From: Salinigranum salinum
GTDB lineage: Archaea; Halobacteriota; Halobacteria; Halobacteriales; Haloferacaceae
Length of the DNA stretch: 64,000 bases
NCBI RefSeq assembly: GCF_009176545.1
Contig: NZ_VTOJ01000002.1
Span: forward strand, 1,364,001-1,428,000
Direction: 5' to 3'
Part shown: piece by piece, positions 48,702-58,633 of the stretch
Layout: the number at the start of each line of letters is the position of its first letter
How positions within the stretch are numbered: position 1 is the stretch's first letter
The notes under the pieces: model-generated
The model's input: only the letters and a program-made list of their open reading frames with translations
What the model was told of the DNA's origin: nothing
Database searches by the model: none
Position numbers and translations under genes: made by a program

Positions 48702-51392
48702 ATGGACCTGCACACGAGGGACGTCAGACAGGACGTCCGCGAGCTCGGGAGCCTGCTCGGGGACGTGCTGGAGGCACAGTCGTCGACCGAGGCGTTCGAG
48801 ACGGTCGAGGAGCTCCGGACGAGCGCGATCGCCTACCGCGCGGGGAACGCCGACTCCCGACAGGAGATCCACGACGTGCTCGACCAGCTCGACCCGAACG
48901 GGGAGAGCGTCGTCGCCCGTGCGTTCACCACCTACTTCGAGCTGATCAACCTCGCCGAGGAGCGCGAACGGGTGCGCGCCAACCGCGAGGCGTCGCAGGC
49001 GCGGACGCTGGAGGACGGGCTCGAGGAGACGATCCAGGGGCTCACGGAGGCCGACGCCGACGCCGAGACTGTCCAGGGGATCCTCGACGACGTGCTCATC
49101 GAGCCGACGTTCACCGCCCACCCGACCGAGGCCCGCCGGAAGACGGTGAAGGCCAAACTGCGCTCCATCGCGAAGGAGCTCGAGGAACTCGACGAGCGGC
49201 GGATGACCGACAAGGAGTTCGACCAGGTGTGGGACGAGGTCGACGCCGAGGTGACGAGTCTCTGGCAGACGTCGCAGGTCCGCGACCGTCGCCCCGAACC
49301 ACAGGACGAGGCGCGCAACGTCCAGTACTACCTCGAGAACATCCTCTTCGACGTCGTCGGCGAGGTGTACCAGGAGTTCGAGGACGTCCTCCACGAGGAG
49401 TACCCCGAGGTGAGTGTGCCGAAACTGTTCGAGTTCCGGTCGTGGGCCGGCTCGGACCGGGACGGCAACCCGTTCGTCACGCCCGAGGTGACGACCGACA
49501 CGCTCGAGCGCCAGCGCGCCGTCGTCATCGACAAGTACCTCGACGCGCTGAAGCGGCTCTCGGGCGTGCTGAGCCAGGACGGCCGCCGGGTCGACGTCGG
49601 CGACGCCCTCCGCGAGTCGATCGCCGAAGACCACGAGCGGCTCCCCGTCGTCGGCGAGGAGGTCGAAGAACGCTACCCCGACGAGCCGTACCGACAGAAA
49701 CTGAAGCTGATGCGCGAGCGTCTGCGCCGGATCTCCGACGTTCGCCCGAACGGCTACACCGACAGCGACGAACTCGTCGAGGACCTCGACGTCATCTACG
49801 ACAGCCTCTGTTCGAACGGAGCCGACCAGGTGGCCACGACGTACGTCGAGCCCCTCCGTCGGCAGGTCGACACGTTCGACTTCACCCTCGCCAGTCTCGA
49901 CCTCCGCGATCACCGCGAGAACCACACCGAAGCCGTGCGTGCCGCGTTCGCCGACGTGGGCGTCGACTACGGGGCGATGACCGAGGACGAACGCGTCGAC
50001 CTCCTGACCGAAGCCATCCTCCAGGCGGAGCCGGTCGTCGACCTCGACGAGCCGGGCGACGTGAGCGACACCGCCGCACGGGTGCTCCAGCGCTTCTCGA
50101 AGCTCGGCGACTGGCAGCGCGAGTACGGCGTCGGCGCCATCGACACCTACTGCATCTCGATGACCGAGGAACCCTCCCACGTGCTCGAGGTGCTCTTTCT
50201 CGCCGACCAGGCGGGGGTCGTCTCCCTGCCCGACCACTGCGGGATCGACGTCGTCCCGCTGCTCGAGACCGAGAGCGCGCTCAACGGCGCGCGGCGCATC
50301 ATGGGGACGCTGTTCGAGAACGAGGCGTACGAACAGGCCCTGAGTGCGCGGAAGAACGTCCAGGAGATCATGCTGGGCTACTCCGACTCCAACAAGGAGA
50401 ACGGCTTCCTCGCCGCGAACTGGGACCTCTACAAGAACCAGCGCCGCCTCGCGAACATCACCGACGACTTCGACGTGACGATGCGGCTGTTCCACGGTCG
50501 CGGGGGTTCCATCTCGAGAGGGGGTGGGCCGATGAACCGCGCGATGCTCGCGCTGCCGAACGAGACCGTCACGGGACAGATCAAGTTCACCGAACAGGGC
50601 GAGGCGATCGCCGAGAAGTACGCCAATCCTCGGATCGCCGAGCGCAACCTCGAACAGATGCTCAACGCGCAGGTCCGCGCGCGGCACAACGCCATCCGCG
50701 AACCGAAAGAACAGGTGCCCGACGAGTGGGTCGAGGCGATGGACACGATGGCGACGGCCGCCCGCGCCGAGTACCGCGACCTGCTCGAGACCGACGGCTT
50801 CGTCTCGTACTTCGAGCAGGCGACGCCGATCACCGTGATCGAGGACCTCAACCTCGGCTCGCGTCCCGCCTCCCGGACGGGCGAACGCACCGTCGAGGAC
50901 CTCCGCGCGATCCCGTGGGTGTTCTCGTGGACGCAGTCGCGGTGTATCCTGCCGGGGTGGTACGCGCTGGCGACGGGAATCGAGGCGTTCCTCGCGGAGG
51001 GCGACGTCGAGACGCTCCAGGAGATGTACGACGAGTGGCCGTTCTTCCGGACGACGCTCGACCGCGCCACCATGGCGCTGGCGCGGACGGACTTCGAGAT
51101 CGCCGAGGAGTACGCCGACCTCGCCGAGCCGGAGCTCCGCGAGTCGTTCTTCCCGCGGCTCACCGACGAGTACGAACGCGCCGTCGACCACGCGCTCGCC
51201 ATCTGTGGGCGCGACTCGCTCCTCCAGCGCGAGTGGCTGGAGGAGAGCCTCTCGCGACGCAACCCCTACGTCGACCCGCTGAACCTGCTCCAGACGCACC
51301 TCATGTCGCAGACGCACCGGACGCCCGACGAGGAACAGACCCTGCGCCTCACGGTCAAGGGCATCGCGGCCGGGATGAAGAACACGGGCTGA
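48702..51392 (+). CDS. ppc: Phosphoenolpyruvate carboxylase (bacterial type)
   Basis: Carboxylates PEP to oxaloacetate to refill the TCA cycle. The 896-residue enzyme is of the bacterial/plant type rather than archaeal PepcA. It shows the catalytic His in EPTFTAHPTEARRKT, the PEP and bicarbonate regions FRSWAGSDRDGNPFVT, LGYSDSNKENGF and the glycine loop LFHGRGGSISRGGGP, plus IPWVFSWTQSR and the invariant C-terminus MKNTG. The start at 48702 is set by the TATA-like box 23-31 bp upstream and by the N-terminus; the frame extends further but into low-complexity sequence. Two palindromes upstream suggest regulated transcription. Confidence 0.96.
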   Translation: MDLHTRDVRQDVRELGSLLGDVLEAQSSTEAFETVEELRTSAIAYRAGNADSRQEIHDVLDQLDPNGESVVARAFTTYFELINLAEERERVRANREASQARTLEDGLEETIQGLTEADADAETVQGILDDVLIEPTFTAHPTEARRKTVKAKLRSIAKELEELDERRMTDKEFDQVWDEVDAEVTSLWQTSQVRDRRPEPQDEARNVQYYLENILFDVVGEVYQEFEDVLHEEYPEVSVPKLFEFRSWAGSDRDGNPFVTPEVTTDTLERQRAVVIDKYLDALKRLSGVLSQDGRRVDVGDALRESIAEDHERLPVVGEEVEERYPDEPYRQKLKLMRERLRRISDVRPNGYTDSDELVEDLDVIYDSLCSNGADQVATTYVEPLRRQVDTFDFTLASLDLRDHRENHTEAVRAAFADVGVDYGAMTEDERVDLLTEAILQAEPVVDLDEPGDVSDTAARVLQRFSKLGDWQREYGVGAIDTYCISMTEEPSHVLEVLFLADQAGVVSLPDHCGIDVVPLLETESALNGARRIMGTLFENEAYEQALSARKNVQEIMLGYSDSNKENGFLAANWDLYKNQRRLANITDDFDVTMRLFHGRGGSISRGGGPMNRAMLALPNETVTGQIKFTEQGEAIAEKYANPRIAERNLEQMLNAQVRARHNAIREPKEQVPDEWVEAMDTMATAARAEYRDLLETDGFVSYFEQATPITVIEDLNLGSRPASRTGERTVEDLRAIPWVFSWTQSRCILPGWYALATGIEAFLAEGDVETLQEMYDEWPFFRTTLDRATMALARTDFEIAEEYADLAEPELRESFFPRLTDEYERAVDHALAICGRDSLLQREWLEESLSRRNPYVDPLNLLQTHLMSQTHRTPDEEQTLRLTVKGIAAGMKNTG

Positions 51393-51553
51393 TCCACCAC
51401 GCGGACCGAGCGACCCCGACGGGCGACTGGGACCGGCACACGGTGTCGCGGTCGCTCTCGCGGGCGAGCGAACGGGAGCGGTCGCGGATCGAAGAGCACG
51501 CTTCGCCGTTCGAAGAATAGATCGAAAAGCCGCAGTCGCCCATCTGTCGGCCG

Positions 51554-51721
51554 TCAGGGGCCGCGGATGTCGTAGTCGTGACCGCACTCGTTGCAGGTGT
51601 GTCGTGCGGCGCGATACTCCTGTTTCAGACGGCGACGTACCCCACCGACACGCCCCGACTCTGTGGTCGGTGCCTCAGTTTCGTGCCCGCAGTACGGGCA
51701 GACCACCATGGCGATCCCCAT
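51554..51721 (-). CDS. Zinc-ribbon micro-protein
   Basis: A 55-residue protein with two CxxC motifs: VVCPYCGHETEAP near the N-terminus and HTCNECGHDYDIRGP at the C-terminal end, joined by a basic linker (GVRRRLKQEYRAARH). The ligand set makes one four-Cys zinc site and the basic middle could contact nucleic acid. An AT-rich block (AAAAATTATATCG on the minus strand, around 51745-51760) supplies its promoter. No named family is assigned. Confidence 0.68.
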   Translation of the reverse strand: MGIAMVVCPYCGHETEAPTTESGRVGGVRRRLKQEYRAARHTCNECGHDYDIRGP

Positions 51722-51988
51722 ACTACTCGGTTGAAGAAAAGATACGATATAATTTTTGATGGCTCCGTTGGACTGTCTTTTGAACGATCGTACAGAAGCT
51801 AAGAATTAGTGGGCGTGGGCGTACAGACTGTGCGTTCGGTCATCCAGTGGGTCGAGACGGGACGTTCGTCCGGACTCGAGAGAGAATCAGGAACGGACCC
51901 TCACCGAGACCACGCGTTTCCGTTCGTTTCACGATCGGAGCGATAGACTGACACCGCCGGAGCGTCCTCTCGGTGACGTCTTCGCCTC

Positions 51989-52909
51989 ATGAACCGCCGC
52001 TCGGTGCTCCTGTTCGTCGTCGCCTCGCTCGCGTACGGCACCGCGTTCGTCGGCATCAAGGCGGGGGTCGCGACGCTCCCACCGGTCCTCTTCGCGGCGC
52101 TCCGGTTCGACCTCGGGGCGGCGCTGTTGCTCGCGGCCGTCGCCCTCCGCTACGGGGTGCGCGGATGTCTCCCGCGGGGTCGCCGGGACCTGCTCGGCGT
52201 CGGGACTGCCGGCGTCTTCCTGGTGTTGATCAACGGCGTGACGCTGTTCGTCGGCCAGCAGTACACCACGAGCGCCGCCGCGGCCGTCATCTTCGGGGTG
52301 GTGCCCGTGGCGACGACCCCCATCGCGGTCGTCGTGCTCCGGGAGCGGCTCTCCCTCGTCGGAGTGGCGGGCCTCGTCGTCGGCTTCGCCGGTCTCGTGG
52401 TGGTCGTCCAGCCGTCGCCGGCTCTCCTCGACGGGACGGGCGTCGGCGAACCGCTCGTCGTCTGTGCGGCGCTGAGCGTCGCGCTCGGGAGCGTCCTCCT
52501 CCGGCGCATCCAGCCGCCGATGGGGTCGCTGCCGCTGACCGCGTGGGCGATGGTCGTCGGGTCGATCGGCGCACACGCGCTGAGTCTCGCGCTGGGAGAG
52601 TCGACGGCCATCGCGTGGACGACGCGCGAACTCGCCGCCATCGCCTGGCTCGGGACCGTCTCGACCGGGATGGCGTTCCCGGCGTACTTCGCGCTCATCC
52701 GCACGGCCGGCCCGGTCCGGGCGAACCTCGTCGCCTACGTGGTGCCGATCGTCGCCGCCGTCTCGGGTGCGGTCGTCCTCGGCGAGTCGGTCGCCGTCAC
52801 CACCGCCGTCGGCTTCGTGGTCGTGCTCTGTGGGTTCGCGCTCATCGAGTACGAGACGCTCCGCCGCGACGTGCGCGAGGCGTGGGCGGAGCTGCGGCCG
52901 CTCGGGTAG
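51989..52909 (+). CDS. EamA/DMT-family transporter
   Basis: A 306-residue, ten-helix membrane protein made of two EamA repeats. The first ends with ITPIAVVVLRERLSLVG-like text (TTPIAVVVLRERLSLVGVA) and the second with VSGAVVLGESVAVTTAVG, both the typical helix 4-5 junction with Arg/Glu. The N-terminal SLAYGTAFVGIKAGV is also characteristic. Drug or metabolite export is expected; substrate unknown. The tail of about 20 residues is charged and cytoplasmic. Confidence 0.88.
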   Translation: MNRRSVLLFVVASLAYGTAFVGIKAGVATLPPVLFAALRFDLGAALLLAAVALRYGVRGCLPRGRRDLLGVGTAGVFLVLINGVTLFVGQQYTTSAAAAVIFGVVPVATTPIAVVVLRERLSLVGVAGLVVGFAGLVVVVQPSPALLDGTGVGEPLVVCAALSVALGSVLLRRIQPPMGSLPLTAWAMVVGSIGAHALSLALGESTAIAWTTRELAAIAWLGTVSTGMAFPAYFALIRTAGPVRANLVAYVVPIVAAVSGAVVLGESVAVTTAVGFVVVLCGFALIEYETLRRDVREAWAELRPLG

Positions 52910-52912
52910 GGC

Positions 52913-52975
52913 GGTCCAGGACCAGAGGAGGGTGGTCCAGGACCAGAGGAGAGTGGTCCAGGGTCATGGGAAGGT
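52913..52975 (+). repeat. Three 21-bp tandem units
   Basis: GGTCCAGG recurs at 52913, 52934 and 52955 with exact 21-bp spacing, just after the EamA stop codon. The first two units differ at one base; the third is degenerate after 8 bases. Confidence 0.85.
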
Positions 52976-53009
52976 GGCCCGAACGTGGGGTGCCGAACGC
53001 GCGCCAGCG

Positions 53010-53825
53010 TTACTGGTTCCAGGGTGCCGCGGGGAAGTCGACGAGGCGGCGTCGGGTGTCGACGGCGTCGATGCGCTCGATCTCGTCGGCAGAGAGGTCG
53101 AGGTCCAGCGCCGCGAGGTTCTCGCGGATATGGTCCGGGGAGGCGGCCTTCGGGATGGGCACGACGTTCTCCTTCGCCGCGAGCCACGCGATCGACACCT
53201 GCGCGGGAGTGGCGTCGTGGGCGTCGGCGACCTGTCGAAGGGTGGGAACGTCGGCGACCTGGTTGCGCGCGATCGGGCAGTACGCCACGAGGGAGTGGTC
53301 GTGTTCGACGGCGAGTTCGTGGAGCTCCTCCTGGGGGAGCAGCGGATGCATCTCGACCTGGTGGGCCGCGAGGTCGTGATCGAGGCGGTCGATGGCCGCC
53401 GTCAGCTGTGAGGGGAGGAAGTTCGACAGGCCGATCGCCTCGATCACGCCGTCGTCGGCGAGGTCGTCCAGCGCGGGGAGCGTCTCCGAGGGGTCGTACG
53501 CCTCGATGGGCCAGTGGACGTACAGCAGGTCGATCACGTCGAGCCCGAGGCGGTCGCGGCTCTCGCGCGCCGTCGACACCGCGTCGTCGTAGCCCGTGTT
53601 CCCGGTGTCGAGTTTGGTGGCGACGACGACGTCGTCGCGGTCGACGGTGCCGTCGTCGAAGGACGCGGCGAGCGCCTCGCCGACGAACGCCTCGTTGTCG
53701 TACATCTGGGCCGTGTCGACGTGGCGGTAGCCGACGTCGAGGGCGGTCTCGACCGCACGGACGCACTCGTCGTGGTCGGTCATCCGGAAGGTGCCGAGGC
53801 CGATGTCGGGGAGCGTACGGGACAT
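53010..53825 (-). CDS. Aldo/keto reductase
   Basis: A 271-residue NADPH-dependent TIM-barrel oxidoreductase. The catalytic tetrad is visible: Asp and Tyr in HVDTAQMYDNE, Lys in VVATKLDTGN and His in LLYVHWPIE. The cofactor region VVPIPKAASPDHIREN and the signature AIGLSNF are present. The short barrel with SQLTAAIDRL matches bacterial 2,5-diketo-gluconate reductase-like members; the natural aldehyde or ketone is unknown. It is convergent with the EamA gene, with the tandem repeat between them. Confidence 0.92.
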   Translation of the reverse strand: MSRTLPDIGLGTFRMTDHDECVRAVETALDVGYRHVDTAQMYDNEAFVGEALAASFDDGTVDRDDVVVATKLDTGNTGYDDAVSTARESRDRLGLDVIDLLYVHWPIEAYDPSETLPALDDLADDGVIEAIGLSNFLPSQLTAAIDRLDHDLAAHQVEMHPLLPQEELHELAVEHDHSLVAYCPIARNQVADVPTLRQVADAHDATPAQVSIAWLAAKENVVPIPKAASPDHIRENLAALDLDLSADEIERIDAVDTRRRLVDFPAAPWNQ

Positions 53826-54143
53826 GTGGGTTCGTGGTCGGTGGGCGCGGTGTCAAAGGTTGCGGGTTCCGCGTCGAGACCCGGCGAGGACGCGAGCGAC
53901 TCGGATCGTCGGGCGGACTCGGATCGAGGGAGTCGGATCGAGGGAGTCGGATCGTCGAGCGGGCGGAACCGACGAACGGGGAGGGGTAGACGGCCGACGG
54001 CCGACGACCGACGACGGAGACCCACCAGAACGTCGACCGACGACCGACGACAGTGCCCGGGTGTGCGGCGGGATCACGCCGGCACACGCCTTCCACGCCG
54101 GCACGCGTCCCCGTCCGGAACGGGACGTCGCTCCGCCCGCCGG
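53826..54143. repeat. Repeat-rich 318-base spacer
   Basis: Holds no gene. Bases 53899-53960 contain four copies of CTCGGATCG/GTCGGATCG words, two of them perfect 14-bp tandem units (AGTCGGATCGAGGG type), and 53990-54055 contain repeated CCGACGAC words. Composition is simple and strand-asymmetric, unlike the coding DNA around it. Confidence 0.6.
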
Positions 54144-54917
54144 TCACACGACGCGGACCGGGTCGATCCCGTACTCGTCGACGACTCGCTGGAGTTCCCT
54201 GGCCCGCGGGGCCAGTTCGTCCGGCGCGTGCGAGTCGGTCCCGAGCGTCACGTCGACCCCGTGGTCGAGCAACACGTCGAGGAACTCAGCTGTGGGGTGG
54301 AAGTCGCCGTAGTCGTCGAGGACGCGGCCGGCGTTGATCTCGGGGACGGTCCGCGACCCGGCGAACGCCTCGGCGACGCGGACGTAGTGGTCGCGGGAGA
54401 ACAGCCCCCGGAAGGCGGGGTTGCGCTCGAGCAGGTCCGGGTGGGCCGCGACCGCGAACAGCTCCGACTCAACGAGCGCGACCAGTTTGTCGACGTAGCG
54501 GTCGGCGAGCGCCGCGCGTTCCTCGTCGGACTTCGCGGCGAAGTAGCCCTCGAAGTGGACGTTGACGTCCTCGAGGTAGTGGACGCTCCCGACGGCGTAG
54601 TCGAACCCCGCGTCCGCGAGGAACGCCTCGATCTCGGCCTCGTCGCGAGGGTCGTAGTCCATCTCGACGGCGTCGTAGACGGTGAGGTCGAACCGGTCGT
54701 CGAGCGAGGCGATCCCCTCGCGGCGGCGCTCGTACGTGCGATCGAGGTTGAACCCCATGCGCGCCCGGGTACGCTGCATCGCGTCGCGTTCGGAGACCGT
54801 ACAGTGGTCGGCGAAGCCCACGGCTTCGAAGCCCGCGTCCGCCGCGGCACTGGCCATCGACCAGAGGAAGCGACCGTCGGAGTAGTTCGAGTGGGCGTGG
54901 TAGTCGACGATGGGCAC
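54144..54917 (-). CDS. PHP-domain phosphoesterase (histidinol-phosphatase-like)
   Basis: A 257-residue trinuclear-metal phosphoesterase. The metal motifs appear in order: VDYHAHSNYSDG (HxH), GFADHCTV, VEMDYDP (Glu), GSVHYLED, VAAHPDLLERN and TLGTDSHAPDEL. This set matches class 2 histidinol-phosphate phosphatases, so a role in histidine synthesis is possible, but PHP proteins also act on nucleotides. The start is the GTG at 54917, immediately before the conserved core; no ATG is closer. It is divergent from pyrG with a 168-base gap. Confidence 0.85.
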   Translation of the reverse strand: MPIVDYHAHSNYSDGRFLWSMASAAADAGFEAVGFADHCTVSERDAMQRTRARMGFNLDRTYERRREGIASLDDRFDLTVYDAVEMDYDPRDEAEIEAFLADAGFDYAVGSVHYLEDVNVHFEGYFAAKSDEERAALADRYVDKLVALVESELFAVAAHPDLLERNPAFRGLFSRDHYVRVAEAFAGSRTVPEINAGRVLDDYGDFHPTAEFLDVLLDHGVDVTLGTDSHAPDELAPRARELQRVVDEYGIDPVRVV

Positions 54918-55053
54918 GGTCGGGGGTAGCGTCTGCGGGAGTGAGAACCTGTCGAGTCGACGGGGGACGAAACTGCACGTTCGTCCACGAAAACCTATCA
55001 ACGGGAGCGATAGTGTGGCGCGTGAGCCGCCCTCACAGGGGGTCGCTCCCGAA

Positions 55054-55063
55054 ACGATTTTGG
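55054..55063 (+). promoter_or_regulatory. TATA-like box for pyrG
   Basis: ACGATTTTGG, 23-32 bp before the ATG at 55086. It favours that ATG over the TTG at 55071 and ATG at 55077. Confidence 0.45.
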
Positions 55064-55085
55064 GGAGTGGTTGCGGATGGTCGGT

Positions 55086-56780
55086 ATGCCGAAGGAACCC
55101 GAGACAGGGTACGACCCGACGCTGGGTCGGAAATTCGTTTTCGTGACAGGGGGTGTGATGTCGGGGCTCGGAAAGGGGATCACGGCCGCGAGCACCGGCA
55201 GACTGCTCGCCAACGCCGGCTTCGACGTCACCGCCGTCAAGATCGACCCGTACCTCAACGTCGACGCGGGGACGATGAACCCCTACGAACACGGGGAGGT
55301 GTACGTCCTGAAGGACGGGGGCGAGGTCGACCTCGACCTGGGGAACTACGAGCGGTTCCTGGGGGTGGACATGACCTCCGACCACAACGTCACCACGGGG
55401 AAGGTGTACAAACACGTCATCGAGCGCGAGCGGGCCGGCGACTACCTCGGGAAGACCGTTCAGATCATCCCGCACGTGACCGACGACATCAAGCGTCGCA
55501 TCCGCGAGGCCGCCGAGGGGACCGACGTCTGCATCGTCGAGGTCGGCGGCACCGTCGGCGACATCGAGGGGATGCCCTTCCTGGAGGCGCTCCGACAGTT
55601 CGCCAGCGAACAGGACGACGAGGACCTGCTGTTCATGCACGTCACGCTCGTCCCCTTCTCGAAGAACGGCGAGCAGAAGACCAAACCCACACAGCACTCG
55701 GTGAAGGAGCTCCGATCGATCGGGCTGCACCCGGACGTCATCGTCGGCCGGAACGAACAGCGCCTCGACGCCGAGACGAAGGAGAAGATCGCGCTGTTCT
55801 GTGACATCCCCACCGAGGCCGTCTTCTCGAACCCCGACGTCGACGACATCTACCACGTCCCGCTGATGGTCGAGGACGAGGGGCTCGACGAGTACGTGAT
55901 GGAGCAACTGGGGCTGCAGCGGGAGGCGCTTCCGGAGCCCGAACGGGACAGCCGCTGGCGGGAGCTCGTGACGCGCACCCGCGAGGGCGAGATCGAGATC
56001 GCCCTCGCCGGCAAGTACGGGCTGGAGGACGCCTACATGAGCATCCACGAGTCGCTGAAGCACGCCGGCATCCAGCTGGGCGTCGACGTCGACGTACTCT
56101 GGGTCGACACCGAGAAGATGGGGCCGATCCACCGCGAACGGCTGCGTCGCGCCGACGGGATCATCGTCCCCGGCGGGTTCGGGACGCGCGGGACCGAGGG
56201 GAAACTCGAGGCGACGCGGTACGCCCGCGAGAACGGAGTCCCCTTCCTGGGGCTGTGTCTGGGGTTCCAGATGGCCGTCGTCGAGCACGCCCGGAACGTG
56301 CTCGGACTCACCGGCGCACACTCGGCCGAACTCGACGCCGACACTCCACATCCGGTGATCGACATCCTCCCCGAACAGAAGGAGATCGACGACATGGGCG
56401 GGACGATGCGGCTGGGGGCTCACGAGACGAAGATCGAACCGGGGACGCTCGCCCACCGCCTGTACGGCGACACCTGCGTCGAGCGCCACCGCCACCGCTA
56501 CGAGGTCAACCCCGAGTACATCGAGTCCCTCCAGTCGGAGGGACTGGTCTTCTCGGGCGTGGCCGGTCCCCGCATGGAGATCCTCGAACGGACCGACCAC
56601 CCGTTCTTCTTCGGCACGCAGTTCCACCCCGAGTTCCGGTCGCGACCGGACCGGGCGTCGCCGTCGTTCGTCGGCTTCCTCCGGGCGATCCTCGACCGGA
56701 CGGACCTCGACCGCGGGGCGGAAGATGGGGACGAGGGCGAGAACGATGACGAGGCCGAGAGCGAGGAGGTGACCGCCTGA
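55086..56780 (+). CDS. pyrG: CTP synthase
   Basis: Converts UTP, ATP and glutamine to CTP. The 564-residue protein has the synthetase domain ([18 protein letters not shown]-loop, [35 protein letters not shown]) and a class I glutaminase domain with the nucleophile Cys in FLGLCLGFQ and the His-Glu pair in QFHPEFRS. The last 25 residues are an acidic halophilic tail. Start at 55086 from the promoter position. The stop overlaps the start of the next gene (TGATG), so pyrG and guaA(b) are co-translated. Confidence 0.97.
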   Translation: MPKEPETGYDPTLGRKFVFVTGGVMSGLGKGITAASTGRLLANAGFDVTAVKIDPYLNVDAGTMNPYEHGEVYVLKDGGEVDLDLGNYERFLGVDMTSDHNVTTGKVYKHVIERERAGDYLGKTVQIIPHVTDDIKRRIREAAEGTDVCIVEVGGTVGDIEGMPFLEALRQFASEQDDEDLLFMHVTLVPFSKNGEQKTKPTQHSVKELRSIGLHPDVIVGRNEQRLDAETKEKIALFCDIPTEAVFSNPDVDDIYHVPLMVEDEGLDEYVMEQLGLQREALPEPERDSRWRELVTRTREGEIEIALAGKYGLEDAYMSIHESLKHAGIQLGVDVDVLWVDTEKMGPIHRERLRRADGIIVPGGFGTRGTEGKLEATRYARENGVPFLGLCLGFQMAVVEHARNVLGLTGAHSAELDADTPHPVIDILPEQKEIDDMGGTMRLGAHETKIEPGTLAHRLYGDTCVERHRHRYEVNPEYIESLQSEGLVFSGVAGPRMEILERTDHPFFFGTQFHPEFRSRPDRASPSFVGFLRAILDRTDLDRGAEDGDEGENDDEAESEEVTA

Positions 56781-57697
56781 TGGTCGACACCGACCGGTTC
56801 GTCGAGGAGGCCGTCGCCGAGATCCGCGCCGAGGTCGGCGACGCCCACGCGATCATCGCGCTGTCGGGCGGCGTGGACTCGTCGGTCGCCGCCACCCTGG
56901 CGTACGAGGCGCTCGGCGAGAACCTCACCCCCGTCTACGTCGACACCGGGCTGATGCGGAAGGGCGAGACCGAGGGGATCCGCGAGACGTTCGCGTTCAT
57001 GGAGTCGCTCGAAGTGGTCGAGGCTCAGGACCGGTTCCTCGACGCGCTCGCGGGGGTGACCGACCCCGAGGAGAAACGGCACGTCATCGGCGAGCAGTTC
57101 ATCCGGGAGTTCGAGACAGTGGCAAAGGAGAGCGACGCCGACTACCTCGTCCAGGGGACGATCTACCCCGACCGCATCGAGAGCGAGGGCAACATCAAAT
57201 CCCACCACAACGTCGGCGGCCTGCCCGACGTGGTCGACTTCGAGGGCATCGTCGAACCCGTCCGCGACCTCTACAAGGACGAGGTGCGCGAGGTGGCCCG
57301 CGCGCTCGATCTCGAGGAGATTATCTCCGAGCGGATGCCGTTCCCGGGGCCGGGCCTCGCGGTGCGGATCATCGGCGAGGTCACGGAGGAGAAACTGGAG
57401 GTGGCCCGGGAGTCGTGTCACGTCGTCGAGGAGGAGGTGGCCGAACACGAGCCGTGGCAGGCGTTCGCGGCCGTCATCGGGAAAGCGACGGGGGTGAAGG
57501 GTGACAACCGCGTCCACGGCTGGGTCGTCTCGGTCCGCTCCGTCGAGTCGCGCGACGGGATGACCGCCCGGGCACAGGAGCTCCCGTGGGAGACGCTCCA
57601 GCGGATCCAGTCGCGGATCACGGGGACGCTCCCCAACGTGGCCCGCGTCGTCTACGACGTCACACACAAGCCGCCGGCGACCATCGAGTACGAGTGA
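56780..57697 (+). CDS. guaAb: GMP synthase, ATP-pyrophosphatase subunit
   Basis: The 305-residue synthetase half of GMP synthase, which amidates XMP; in archaea the glutaminase half is a separate gene, not in this window. The PP-loop is [17 protein letters not shown]-binding and dimer regions include [17 protein letters not shown] and [15 protein letters not shown], and the C-terminus [28 protein letters not shown] is diagnostic. It overlaps the pyrG stop by one base and is followed after one base by a small gene, forming a three-gene nucleotide operon. Confidence 0.95.
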   Translation: MVDTDRFVEEAVAEIRAEVGDAHAIIALSGGVDSSVAATLAYEALGENLTPVYVDTGLMRKGETEGIRETFAFMESLEVVEAQDRFLDALAGVTDPEEKRHVIGEQFIREFETVAKESDADYLVQGTIYPDRIESEGNIKSHHNVGGLPDVVDFEGIVEPVRDLYKDEVREVARALDLEEIISERMPFPGPGLAVRIIGEVTEEKLEVARESCHVVEEEVAEHEPWQAFAAVIGKATGVKGDNRVHGWVVSVRSVESRDGMTARAQELPWETLQRIQSRITGTLPNVARVVYDVTHKPPATIEYE

Positions 57698-57698
57698 G

Positions 57699-58034
57699 AT
57701 GAGTGAGACAAAGACGATGACGGTCGTCGTCGCGGGAAGCGACGACGAGGGAGTCGCGGCGGCGCTCGGTGCCGTCGGTGCGGCGGTCAGCCGGATCGAG
57801 GGCGTCGCTACCCGCCGATCGCTCGCCGACGCCGGGATCGCCGACGCCGACGTGTTCCTCCTCACGGACATGGCCGACGCGAGCGCCATCTCGGTGGCGA
57901 AGGACGCGAACCCCGACGTGCGCGTGGTGACGTACGCGACGGACTCCCTCCCGGAGTTCGCGCGCGCACAGGCGGACCTGGCGCTCGACCCGGCGCTGTT
58001 CAGCCCCGACCTCGTGGCCGAGGAACTGGGCTGA
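57699..58034 (+). CDS. Small alpha/beta protein of the pyrG-guaA(b) operon
   Basis: A 111-residue protein, TVVVAGSDDEGVAAALGAVG to DLVAEELG, with a Rossmann-like beta-alpha pattern: a VVVAGSDDEG first strand and loop, DADVFLLTDMADASAI and VRVVTYATDSLPEFA. It resembles a receiver or CTP-synthetase-associated small protein; haloarchaeal homologues are annotated as a DUF (DUF7126 as I recall). Its start lies one base after the guaA(b) stop, so a role in nucleotide metabolism or its control is likely but unproven. Confidence 0.72.
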   Translation: MSETKTMTVVVAGSDDEGVAAALGAVGAAVSRIEGVATRRSLADAGIADADVFLLTDMADASAISVAKDANPDVRVVTYATDSLPEFARAQADLALDPALFSPDLVAEELG

Positions 58035-58183
58035 GCCGGCGGGCACGGCGTGTGTCGTCACCTCGTCGTCACGTCGGACGACGGTCGGGGCACGTTCGAG
58101 ACGGCGGTCGCCGACCGCCCGGTCACCGTCATTCGTGCCGGGACCGGGTACTTTCTTGAGCCGCCTCGGTCAAGGGCGAACCG

Positions 58184-58633
58184 ATGACGTTTCTCGTCCC
58201 CTACGACGATTCCCCACTCGCGCGCGCGGCACTGAAACGCGCGAGCGAGTTCGCGGCGGCCATGGACACGGACGTGGTCGCACTCACGGTCGTCCCCGAC
58301 GATCCGGAGTACGCGGAGGAGCGCGGCTGGCTCACGGAACAGACCCCGTTCTCCGTCGAAGCGATCGGCGAACGGCTGGAGCGACGAGCCAGAGAGATCG
58401 CACCGAACGCGCGGTTCCGCCACGAGACCATCGACGGCGAGGACGACCCCGTGGCGACGACCACCCTCGACGTCGTCAGAGAGGTCCGCGAGGTCGCCCA
58501 GGAGGAAGGCGTCACCGTCCTGTTCCTCGGGAGCGAGAACGCCGGGCGAGTGGCGAGTCCGCTGTCGAGCGTGGGCAACCCCCTCTCGGAAGACGCCACC
58601 TACGACGTCCACATCGTTCGGCGCGCCGACTGA
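58184..58633 (+). CDS. Universal stress protein, UspA type
   Basis: A 149-residue single Usp domain: TFLVPYDDSPLARAALKRA at the N-terminus and VLFLGSENAGRVASPLSSVGNPL near the C-terminus. The ATP-binding motif of UspA (G-x2-G-x9-G-S/T) is only partly kept, as GSENAGRVASPLSSVGNPLS, so nucleotide binding is uncertain. It has its own TACTTTC box about 30 bp upstream. Confidence 0.85.
   Translation: MTFLVPYDDSPLARAALKRASEFAAAMDTDVVALTVVPDDPEYAEERGWLTEQTPFSVEAIGERLERRAREIAPNARFRHETIDGEDDPVATTTLDVVREVREVAQEEGVTVLFLGSENAGRVASPLSSVGNPLSEDATYDVHIVRRAD

Noticed and set aside
48309..51587. Open frame of over 1,000 codons on the minus strand opposite ppc
   Set aside because: High third-position GC removes stop codons on the antisense strand. 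The protein is a Val/Leu/Asp/Arg-rich shadow, and ppc is certain on the plus strand.
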